Below are positions 1 to 5,076 of a stretch of 5,076 nt of DNA, piece by piece (the stretch's first letter is position 1; each line of letters opens with the position of its first letter). Position numbers and translations under genes: made by a program. Under the pieces are notes generated by a model. That model was not told where the DNA came from. It did no database searches and saw nothing but the letters and a program-made list of their open reading frames with translations. This stretch comes from Nitrospirota bacterium (GTDB taxonomy: Bacteria > Nitrospirota > Thermodesulfovibrionia > UBA6902): NCBI GenBank assembly GCA_015491705.1, contig WFVK01000182.1, forward strand, positions 1-5,076. The letters are read 5' to 3'.

Positions 1-1
1 G

Positions 2-1666
2 TCCATTATGGAGGGCGACCCCCACAGCCTCCTTGAGGGAATGGCGCTGTGCGCATATGCCATAGGCGCGCAGTACGGATTTATATATGTCAGGCATGAA
101 TACCCCCTGGCGGTCCAGAATCTCAGGATAGCGATAAAACAGGCTGAAGAACTGGGGCTGATCGGAAAGAACATCCTCGGCACGGACTTCAGTTTTACAG
201 TGGACATAAGGGAGGGCGCAGGTGCGTTTGTATGCGGTGAGTCCACCGCACTTGTCGCCTCTATCGAGGGTGAGAGGGGCTTCCCGCGGCCCAGGCCTCC
301 GAGGCTGTCACAACCCGGAGGCGGCCCGTGGGGGTATCCGAGCAATCTCAACAACATTGAAACCTATGCCTGCGTCCCGGTGATCGTTGAAAGAGGCTCC
401 GACTATTTTACGTCCATCGGAACCAAGACCTCACCCGGCACAAAGGTCTTTGCGCTTACCGGCAAAGTCAAGAACACCGGCCTTGTCGAGGTCCCCATGG
501 GAATGACCCTGAGAGAGATAATATTCGACATCGGCGGCGGGATGCTTGGTGATAAAAAATTCAAGGCCGTGCAGACAGGCGGCCCTTCAGGCGGCTGCAT
601 ACCCGCCGAACACCTTGACCTGCCGATAGACTTTGATTCCCTTGCATCCGTGGGCTCCATGATGGGCTCGGGCGGAATGGTGGTAATGGATGAAGATACA
701 TGCATGGTTGATGTGGCCAAGTTCTTCCTCTCTTTTACACAGTCCGAATCCTGCGGCAAATGCCCGCCGTGCAGGATAGGAACTTACCAGATGCTGCAGA
801 TACTCGACAGGATCACATCCGGGCAGGGCGAGCAGGGCGACATCCGCAGGCTTGTGGAACTCGGTCAGTACATCCAGAAGGCATCACTCTGCGGCCTCGG
901 GCAGAGCGCGCCCAACCCTGTGCTGAGCACGATCAAGTATTTCAGGGAAGAGTATGAAGAGCATGTCTATGAAAAGTACTGCCGCGCAAAGGCATGCACC
1001 GGCATGGGGGCCTTTGTCATCGACCAGGCGGCGTGCATCAGGTGCGGACTGTGCAGGGAGGCCTGTGCGTTCAATGCGGTTACCGAGACAAGAAAGAGAT
1101 ATATAATCGACCGCAACGCCTGCACCCGGTGCATGGCGTGTTACACCGCATGTCCGATCGGCGCAGTCATGATAAAGAAACAGAGGCATGTGATCCTTGA
1201 GGAAGAATTCAAGGTGCCTACGGAAACAATAGAACTTATAGACAGGAGGGCAAGAATGGTCCTTAGAGATATCTTGAAGAAGAAGACCGATGAGTTGACC
1301 ACCGTCACCCCGGACCAGACTGCGGATACAGCCGTAAGGCTTATGGCGGAAAAGAATATAAGCGACGTGATAGTGGTTGACGAAGAGGGCAAAGTAGCCG
1401 GTATTTTCACCGAAAGGGACGTGGTTCGTTATGTCCACAGGGGTGTTGACCTGAAGGCGGAGCCTGTCGGGAATTTAATGACCACGAAGATCATAACATT
1501 TGAACCTTCAACAGAGATCAACGCCGCGATCCAGGTTGTCTCAAAAGAAAAGATACGCCATCTGCCAATCGTTGAAAAGGGCAGGCTCATAGGAATGGTC
1601 ACTTACAGGGACCTGGTTGCCCATGTGCTGCCGGAGATTATCTACATGGCAGAGGCGATATACTGA
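2..1666 (+). CDS. nuoF: NuoF/HydB-type NADH-binding flavoprotein subunit with C-terminal 2[4Fe-4S] ferredoxin and CBS pair (5' partial)
   Basis: This subunit oxidises NADH through FMN and passes electrons to Fe-S clusters in the cytoplasm. The reading frame is open to the window edge, and the ATG at 8 is an internal Met within the family's EGDPHS-x-x-EGM stretch. The glycine-rich FMN loop and N-terminus (roughly 100 residues or more) therefore lie upstream. Numbering from that Met: GAGAFVCGES near 71-80 is the NuoF core; an SLBB fold follows around 144-180; the N3-type [4Fe-4S] ligands are C249, C252, C255 and C295; a CX4C pair is C325/C330; two ferredoxin motifs are C343/346/349/353 and C372/375/378/382. 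This order matches HydB/HoxF-like proteins. A linker (about 390-416) leads to two CBS domains (about 417-478 and 485-540), each ending in a G-x-x-T-x-R-D signature (T468/D471, T532/D535) typical of adenine-nucleotide binding. The CBS extension is not part of ordinary NuoF. The next gene starts 9 nt after the stop, so the genes are probably co-transcribed. The partner enzyme (hydrogenase, formate dehydrogenase or complex I-like) cannot be decided from this window. Confidence 0.93.
   Translation, partial: SIMEGDPHSLLEGMALCAYAIGAQYGFIYVRHEYPLAVQNLRIAIKQAEELGLIGKNILGTDFSFTVDIREGAGAFVCGESTALVASIEGERGFPRPRPPRLSQPGGGPWGYPSNLNNIETYACVPVIVERGSDYFTSIGTKTSPGTKVFALTGKVKNTGLVEVPMGMTLREIIFDIGGGMLGDKKFKAVQTGGPSGGCIPAEHLDLPIDFDSLASVGSMMGSGGMVVMDEDTCMVDVAKFFLSFTQSESCGKCPPCRIGTYQMLQILDRITSGQGEQGDIRRLVELGQYIQKASLCGLGQSAPNPVLSTIKYFREEYEEHVYEKYCRAKACTGMGAFVIDQAACIRCGLCREACAFNAVTETRKRYIIDRNACTRCMACYTACPIGAVMIKKQRHVILEEEFKVPTETIELIDRRARMVLRDILKKKTDELTTVTPDQTADTAVRLMAEKNISDVIVVDEEGKVAGIFTERDVVRYVHRGVDLKAEPVGNLMTTKIITFEPSTEINAAIQVVSKEKIRHLPIVEKGRLIGMVTYRDLVAHVLPEIIYMAEAIY
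1244..1258 (+). promoter_or_regulatory. Possible internal ribosome binding site and ATG for a separate CBS-domain protein
   Basis: AGGAGG at 1244-1249 sits 6 nt before an in-frame ATG at 1256, inside the NuoF-CBS gene and exactly at the domain boundary. Initiation here would give a 136-residue protein ending at 1666 and starting MVLRDILKKK, which resembles the usual start of free-standing two-CBS proteins. The 12 bases ATAGACAGGAGG (1238-1249) recur before the NuoG-like gene (2339-2350). Caution: AGG AGG also encodes Arg-Arg here, and AGG is a common arginine codon in this DNA, so the match could be chance. No stop codon or frameshift separates the two parts, so the fusion is also translated in principle. 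Confidence 0.45.
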
Positions 1667-1675
1667 GGTTCGGCC

Positions 1676-2263
1676 ATGACAGATAAGAAACCCGTAAAGA
1701 CGGACGACATAAAAAAAGCGGCGGATGAAAGGAAATGCCCTGTGGAAAAGGCCCTTTTCTACATAACGGAATTTCTCGCGGGGCCCATGTGCGGCAAATG
1801 CTTTCCCTGCTCCATGGGAAGCTATGAGGCAAGGGTTATCTTGAATAACATGGTTGAAGGGAAGGCCGCAGAGGAGGACCTGCTCAAACTCGGAAGGATT
1901 GCCTCCGACATGTTGGAGGGCTCCATGTGCAAGAAGGGAAAAGATACTGCGCGGTTCATGATCCAGTGGCTCGACACAGGCGACTTCGCCAGACATGCCG
2001 AAGGCATATGTCCGGAGCGGACATGCCCCGCCTACATTGAATATACGATTATCACCGCGAAGTGCACCATGTGCGGCGAATGCCTGACGGCCTGCAAATA
2101 CGGCGCAATCTATGGCGAGAAGAAACGCGCATTTATCAGCGGGTACCAGCCCTTTGAGATCAGGCGGGCCAAATGCGTCAAATGCGGCGAATGCATCCCG
2201 GCGTGTCCGGAAAAGGCCATAGAGGTTGTCGACGCAAAGGCCGGAGAGGCTGTAGGAGTTTAG
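1676..2263 (+). CDS. Stand-alone NuoF-tail protein: N3-type [4Fe-4S] domain plus 2[4Fe-4S] ferredoxin
   Basis: The protein has 195 residues and no FMN or NADH-binding region. After about 20 charged residues it carries a NuoF-type iron-sulfur domain (CGKCFPCSMGSYE; C39, C42, C45, then C85), a CX4C pair (C112/C117) and two ferredoxin motifs (C130/133/136/140 and C167/170/173/177, the last followed by Pro). Order and spacing match the tail of the preceding NuoF: third to fourth N3 cysteine is 40 residues in both, and CX4C to first ferredoxin cysteine is 13 in both. This points to duplication of that module. It is predicted to hold three [4Fe-4S] clusters and to act as a cytoplasmic electron carrier or extra subunit linking the NuoF and NuoG-like proteins; the role is inferred. 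The start is the ATG 9 nt after the preceding stop. Its ribosome site is weak (GAGG at 1665-1668, overlapping the upstream TGA), which suggests translational coupling. I know no established gene name for it. Confidence 0.92.
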   Translation: MTDKKPVKTDDIKKAADERKCPVEKALFYITEFLAGPMCGKCFPCSMGSYEARVILNNMVEGKAAEEDLLKLGRIASDMLEGSMCKKGKDTARFMIQWLDTGDFARHAEGICPERTCPAYIEYTIITAKCTMCGECLTACKYGAIYGEKKRAFISGYQPFEIRRAKCVKCGECIPACPEKAIEVVDAKAGEAVGV

Positions 2264-2355
2264 GGTTCAGGGATTTAAGAGCCCGGAGTGAAAATAAATT
2301 CTGAAACGGCGGCGGGGGTCTCCCTGTTTCCGGGTACGATAGACAGGAGGAGCAG
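2264..2355. other. 92-nt intergenic gap with imperfect stem-loops
   Basis: This is the longest gap within the Nuo-like cluster. It holds a weak stem (GAAAC 2303-2307 with GTTTC 2326-2330, plus an inner GGG 2314-2316 with CCC 2322-2324) and an outer CCCGG/CCGGG pair (2282-2286, 2330-2334). No T-run follows, so it does not look like an intrinsic terminator. No convincing -35/-10 pair is visible. The 9-mer GGTTCAGGG at 2264-2272 recurs downstream of the thioredoxin gene at 4832-4840. Confidence 0.4.
2345..2350 (+). promoter_or_regulatory. Strong ribosome binding site of the NuoG-like gene
   Basis: A full AGGAGG lies 5 nt before the ATG at 2356. It fixes this start, which is also where the [2Fe-2S] domain naturally begins. 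It is much stronger than the site of the preceding gene, so NuoG-like translation does not depend on coupling. Confidence 0.85.
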
Positions 2356-4371
2356 ATGTCAAAAAAAGTTACTCTGAAAATAGACGGCAAGACAGTGCGT
2401 GTTCCGGCTGGAACCAATCTCATTGATGCTGCCGGCACAGCGGGAATCCATATCCCGAATCTCTGTTACCTGAAGGGCATGAGGGGAATAGGCGCATGCA
2501 GGATGTGTCTTGTGGAGATTGAGGGCATGAAGGCTCCGCTTATAGGCTGCACCACAAAGGTAAAAGAGGGGATGGTCGTCAATACGAAAACCGAAAAGGT
2601 GGAGGAGATCAGAAAATTCGTGATAGACCTCATCCTCTCCATGCATCCGCTTGACTGCATGACCTGCACAAAGGCCGGCGCCTGCACTCTGCAGCAGTAC
2701 GCATATGATTTTGGAATAAAGGAATCAAGCTTCAGCAGGAAGAAATTCGGATACCCTGTTGATGAGGAAAATCCGTTTATCAGGAGGGATCCCGACTATT
2801 GCATCATATGCGGAAGATGTGTGCGGGTGTGTAAGGAGCAGGGCACAAGCGTCCTCGAATTCATGGGGAGGGGAGTCGGTGCAAAGGTTGTCACCGCCAT
2901 GGACAGGCCCCTTCAGAAATCCGACTGCACCTTCTGCGGGAGCTGTATCGATGTGTGCCCTGTCAATGCCCTCCTTGAAGCCGGCAGGTGGGGAAAGGGC
3001 AGGGAATGGGAGTATACGAAGACCGTATCCGCATGTCTCTCATGCGGCTGCGGCTGCGATATAATAGCCAGTGAGAAAGACGGTGAAATAGTGAAGATAA
3101 ACTCCGGTGCGGCTGAAGGCTCGGCTGAAAAATACATATGCGCCACTGGCAGGTTCGGGTTTGACGCTGTGACATCGGACGCAAGGGTCACTGTCCCGAT
3201 GAAGAGGGTCAACGGCGAACTGCAGGAGACCACGTGGAAAGATGCACTGGAAATCGCGGCTGAGAAACTGAAGCAGGCCGGCGCCGACACTGGTATCATC
3301 AGCACCGCGGGCATACTCAACCAGGATGCCCTTGCGCTTTCAAGATTAGCCTCGGACGTAATCAGGACAGGCAATGTGGATACCACCGCGAGTCTCTATG
3401 CGGATGCCGGTTCCATGAACCTCTCCGACAGCGTTGACCTTGACGGCGCGGACGCAATCGTGCTTGCAGGGCTTGACCCCTCGCAGTGGAGCAGGGTGCT
3501 GCCCGCGCTTGATGCAGGCATAAGGAGGAGGGTCTCAAGAGGCGCGAAGCTTGTTGTCATAAATTCAGCGGAAACCAGGATAGGCCGCGCAGCGACGGTT
3601 AGCATCAAGGCCGATGAGGCGACAACACTTGCGCACATAGCAAAGGGCCTGATAGACAAGGGCAGGGCAGGGGGCAATGCACTGGAGGCCGCTGTCTCGG
3701 GGCTTGCGGTAACCGAAGATATTGAAAAGGCCGCCGCGATCCTGGCCGGGGCCGGGGCGCCGGCGATATTCTGTGCGCCGTCTCTTTTCAATGCATCAAG
3801 GAATCTCTCACTGCTGATCGATGTCAAGGTGGTCGCAGTGCCGTATGAGGCCAATGCAAGGGGAGTCGTCGCGGCAGGCCTGGCCGGCGGCGGGAAGACC
3901 TACAGCGAAATGATCTCCGGTGAAGTGGATGTGCTTTATGCCGTAGGGGAAATCCCCGTCTCCGGAAAATCGGGCGCAAACTTCATCATAGCCCAGGCAT
4001 CTTACCTCACGGGACTTGCAAAGCAGGCGGATATACTGCTGCCGGCCGCAACGTATCTTGAATCAAAAGGCACAATAATCAACTGCCTGGGCAAGGTTAA
4101 AGACGTCAGGAAGGTTATCGACCCTGCAGGGGGGGCCAGGCAGCACCGTGATATCATCATCAGTCTTTCAAAGGCAATCGGGGAGCCTTTAAAAGATATC
4201 ACTCCAAAGACAAAGGCCGGCCCTGAAACGGCTGAACCCGCATTCATGCCCTTTGAAAAGAAACAGGGCCTTGACATCAGCCCGGCAGATATAATAGAAG
4301 CGCTTAACAGATCCGTCCTCGACCATTCAAGGCTACTCTGGCTGAAGCAAGCTGAGACGGCAGTGGTGTAG
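2356..4371 (+). CDS. nuoG: NuoG-like iron-sulfur subunit with a shortened molybdopterin-oxidoreductase-type domain
   Basis: This 671-residue protein is the electron-collecting partner of NuoF-type subunits in the cytoplasm. Domains in order: a [2Fe-2S] ferredoxin (C37, C48, C51, C65); a His-Cys [4Fe-4S] motif (H97, C101, C104, C110); two ferredoxin motifs (C149/152/155/159 and C191/194/197/201); and the N-terminal [4Fe-4S] motif of molybdopterin oxidoreductases (C227, C230, C234, C262). From about 275 comes a molybdopterin-oxidoreductase-like fold, recognisable at QADILLPAATYLES (557-570). Two complete ferredoxin motifs are a feature of NAD-linked formate dehydrogenase alpha and [FeFe]-hydrogenase subunits rather than of complex I NuoG, which retains one such cluster. 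Where formate dehydrogenases have catalytic Cys/Sec, the matching stretch reads ASLYADAG with Tyr348 (alignment by eye). The C-terminal molybdopterin-dinucleotide domain is absent, and the protein is shorter than typical NuoG or FdhA (roughly 780-900). It therefore probably works as a wire and scaffold, not as a formate dehydrogenase. It belongs functionally with the two upstream genes. Confidence 0.92.
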   Translation: MSKKVTLKIDGKTVRVPAGTNLIDAAGTAGIHIPNLCYLKGMRGIGACRMCLVEIEGMKAPLIGCTTKVKEGMVVNTKTEKVEEIRKFVIDLILSMHPLDCMTCTKAGACTLQQYAYDFGIKESSFSRKKFGYPVDEENPFIRRDPDYCIICGRCVRVCKEQGTSVLEFMGRGVGAKVVTAMDRPLQKSDCTFCGSCIDVCPVNALLEAGRWGKGREWEYTKTVSACLSCGCGCDIIASEKDGEIVKINSGAAEGSAEKYICATGRFGFDAVTSDARVTVPMKRVNGELQETTWKDALEIAAEKLKQAGADTGIISTAGILNQDALALSRLASDVIRTGNVDTTASLYADAGSMNLSDSVDLDGADAIVLAGLDPSQWSRVLPALDAGIRRRVSRGAKLVVINSAETRIGRAATVSIKADEATTLAHIAKGLIDKGRAGGNALEAAVSGLAVTEDIEKAAAILAGAGAPAIFCAPSLFNASRNLSLLIDVKVVAVPYEANARGVVAAGLAGGGKTYSEMISGEVDVLYAVGEIPVSGKSGANFIIAQASYLTGLAKQADILLPAATYLESKGTIINCLGKVKDVRKVIDPAGGARQHRDIIISLSKAIGEPLKDITPKTKAGPETAEPAFMPFEKKQGLDISPADIIEALNRSVLDHSRLLWLKQAETAVV

Positions 4372-4384
4372 AAGATGCGAAAAA

Positions 4385-4414
4385 TTGACAAAGACATTAT
4401 CCAGGAAATATAAT
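4385..4414 (+). promoter_or_regulatory. Consensus sigma-70-type promoter for the thioredoxin gene
   Basis: TTGACA (4385-4390) and TATAAT (4409-4414) are both exact consensus hexamers, separated by 18 nt. The region is AT-rich, unlike the surrounding coding DNA. It lies in the 76-nt gap after the NuoG-like gene, starting 14 nt after its stop. Transcription would begin near 4420-4422, giving a leader of about 27 nt that contains the thioredoxin ribosome site. This suggests strong transcription of thioredoxin independent of the upstream operon. Confidence 0.85.
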
Positions 4415-4433
4415 TTATAAAATTTTATTGCAG

Positions 4434-4439
4434 AGGAGG
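4434..4439 (+). promoter_or_regulatory. Ribosome binding site of the thioredoxin gene
   Basis: AGGAGG lies 8 nt before the ATG at 4448 and supports that start, which also gives the normal thioredoxin length. Confidence 0.85.
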
Positions 4440-4447
4440 ATCTTATA

Positions 4448-4774
4448 ATGTCGGATACAGTTGCAAGTGTTACGAGCGATAATTTTGAGGAGACGGTTCT
4501 TCGGGCGCAGAATCTTGTGATGGTTGATTTCTGGGCGACATGGTGCGGGCCCTGCAAGATAGTCTCTCCCGTTGTTGAGGAACTCGCAAAGGAATACGAG
4601 GGGAGGGTGCTGGTTGCAAAGGTTAACACAGATGAGAATCCTGATCTTGCAAGCCGGTATAATATCAGGGGAATACCGACGCTTATGTTTTTCAAAGACG
4701 GCAAGGTGGCCGACCAGATAGTTGGAGCCGTACCCAAGGCCCAGCTCAAATCCAAGATAGATTCCCTGCTTTGA
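4448..4774 (+). CDS. trxA: Thioredoxin
   Basis: This is a small cytoplasmic dithiol-disulfide oxidoreductase that reduces protein disulfides and is normally recharged by thioredoxin reductase. At 108 residues it has the usual length of classical bacterial thioredoxin. It has the WCGPC active site (W32, C33, C36), the buried Asp at 27 in VDFWA, the cis-proline P77 in RGIPTL, and the FFKDGK turn (81-86). No signal peptide or added domain is present. It has its own consensus promoter and a good ribosome site, so it is probably a separate transcription unit, although read-through from the NuoG-like gene is possible because no terminator is visible between them. No thioredoxin reductase gene follows within the window. 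Confidence 0.97.
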   Translation: MSDTVASVTSDNFEETVLRAQNLVMVDFWATWCGPCKIVSPVVEELAKEYEGRVLVAKVNTDENPDLASRYNIRGIPTLMFFKDGKVADQIVGAVPKAQLKSKIDSLL

Positions 4775-4779
4775 TATAA

Positions 4780-4840
4780 CCCTGAATATCGCGGGAACCG
4801 GCTGGAGAGCCCGCCGTAAGACCCTGTTTGAGGTTCAGGG
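4780..4840 (+). repeat. Long inverted repeat with inner stem after trxA
   Basis: CCCTGAA (4780-4786) is an exact reverse complement of TTCAGGG (4834-4840). Between them GCGGG (4791-4795) can pair with CCCGC (4810-4814), or alternatively GGCT (4800-4803) with AGCC (4808-4811). Starting 5 nt after the thioredoxin stop, it could protect or end the trxA transcript. It lacks the T-run of an intrinsic terminator, so its function is uncertain. Confidence 0.45.
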
Positions 4841-4938
4841 GTTGAGGGGTTGAATTTCGGTTTATTGTAATAGTTCAGCCCTGAGCAGAAGATATAGTTC
4901 CTTTCTTCATATGTCGGTCCGAAGGATGAGGAGGAACT

Positions 4939-4964
4939 TCCCCTCTTGAGAGGGGATTAAGGGG
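4939..4964. repeat. C-rich palindromic repeat, copy 1 (REP-like)
   Basis: CCCCTC (4940-4945) and GAGGGG (4950-4955) pair around a TTGA loop, with an additional T4939/A4956 pair. This is followed by GGATTAAGGGG (4954-4964), an 11-mer that recurs exactly at 5063-5073. It resembles short intergenic palindromes spread through many bacterial genomes; copy number cannot be judged from one window. Confidence 0.65.
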
Positions 4965-5024
4965 TGTGTTTCGATAAGGAACAGAAAGGGTTTAAATGAG
5001 TGATTGTTCAGGTAACTCCCCCGG

Positions 5025-5045
5025 CCCCTCTTAACCTAAGAGGGG
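5025..5045. repeat. C-rich palindromic repeat, copy 2 (REP-like)
   Basis: CCCCTCTTA (5025-5033) and TAAGAGGGG (5037-5045) form a perfect 9-bp stem with a 3-nt loop. The arms extend those of copy 1, and the reverse complement starts with the same TCCCCTCTT. A second C-rich block (5018-5022) flanks it on the left. Confidence 0.65.
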
Positions 5046-5055
5046 AGATATATTT

Positions 5056-5074
5056 CCCCCTTGGATTAAGGGGG
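5056..5074. repeat. C-rich palindrome, copy 3, at the window edge
   Basis: CCCCCTT (5056-5062) and AAGGGGG (5068-5074) form a perfect 7-bp stem with a GGATT loop. It contains the GGATTAAGGGG 11-mer shared with copy 1. The element may continue past the window end. Confidence 0.6.
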
Positions 5075-5076
5075 AC

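Larger units (their letters stand above)
4775..5076. other. Non-coding 302-nt region downstream of trxA, rich in palindromes
   Basis: No supportable gene was found on either strand; the ATG-started frames I checked on the + strand end after about 12 codons. The region holds a long-range inverted repeat just after trxA (4780-4840), a G/T-rich stretch (GGTTCAGGGG and GGGGTTGA around 4832-4852), and three C-rich palindromes between 4939 and 5074. It runs to the window edge. Confidence 0.75.

Noticed and set aside
8..10. ATG at 8 as the true start of the NuoF gene
   Set aside because: It lies within the conserved family stretch EGDPHS-x-x-EGM, the frame is open upstream, and the FMN-binding part is missing, so the gene is cut by the window edge.
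760..957. Alternative + strand frame within the NuoF gene
   Set aside because: Overlaps the N3 cluster coding region in another frame and shows no recognisable domain.
884..1438. 184-codon antisense open frame inside the NuoF gene
   Set aside because: It is opposite a strongly conserved coding region with clear Fe-S and CBS domains, its translation resembles no family I know, and no ribosome site supports it.
2303..2330. Intrinsic terminator before the NuoG-like gene
   Set aside because: The stem is weak and interrupted and no T-run follows.
2913..3386. 157-codon antisense open frame opposite the NuoG-like gene
   Set aside because: Low-complexity Ser/Ala/Pro-rich translation typical of the reverse strand of a GC-rich gene.
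3516..3545. Another internal ribosome site (AGGAGGAGGG) in the NuoG-like gene
   Set aside because: It encodes an Arg run and no start codon lies at a suitable distance in any frame; it shows that AGG codons can mimic ribosome sites in this DNA.
3031..4371. Active formate dehydrogenase catalytic subunit
   Set aside because: No Cys/Sec at the expected site (Tyr348), no in-frame TGA, and the C-terminal molybdopterin-dinucleotide domain is missing.
4375..4413. 12-codon ORF between the NuoG-like gene and trxA
   Set aside because: It has no ribosome site and coincides with the promoter hexamers, which explain the sequence better.
4939..5074. CRISPR array
   Set aside because: The palindromes differ in length and sequence, are unevenly spaced, and lack regular unique spacers.

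Overview
The window (about half GC, AGG-rich arginine codons, strong AGGAGG ribosome sites) is a bacterial redox operon with every gene on the + strand. It encodes the soluble NADH-oxidising, iron-sulfur-rich arm found in complex I-like dehydrogenases, NAD-linked formate dehydrogenases and bifurcating hydrogenases, followed by thioredoxin. The combination of anaerobe-type NuoF/NuoG proteins carrying extra ferredoxin domains with C-rich palindromic intergenic repeats suggests an anaerobe of the Nitrospirota/Desulfobacterota kind. That taxonomic guess is inference and is weak.

Layout: (1) 2-1666, a NuoF/HydB-type flavoprotein cut off at its 5' end, fused at its C-terminus to a 2[4Fe-4S] ferredoxin domain and then to a pair of CBS domains. 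(2) 1676-2263, a 195-residue protein that is a free-standing copy of only the iron-sulfur tail of NuoF (N3-type cluster, CX4C pair, 2[4Fe-4S] ferredoxin), with the flavin and NADH-binding part absent. (3) 2356-4371, a 671-residue NuoG-like subunit with ligands for five Fe-S clusters and a shortened, apparently non-catalytic molybdopterin-type domain. (4) 4448-4774, thioredoxin, behind a promoter with perfect sigma-70-type hexamers. (5) 4775-5076, non-coding DNA with a long inverted repeat and at least three C-rich palindromes.

How the parts fit: NADH would reduce FMN in NuoF (the FMN loop lies mostly upstream of the window). Electrons would pass through the N3 cluster and the ferredoxin domain, with the small N3-ferredoxin protein as an extra wire or branch, into the NuoG-like subunit and on to a partner not visible here. 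Counting only visible ligand sets, three consecutive proteins could hold 11 Fe-S clusters. The two most unusual points are the CBS pair fused to NuoF, which has its own well-formed internal ribosome site and ATG and so may also be made as a separate 136-residue protein, and the stand-alone NuoF-tail protein whose cysteine spacing closely copies its neighbour's.
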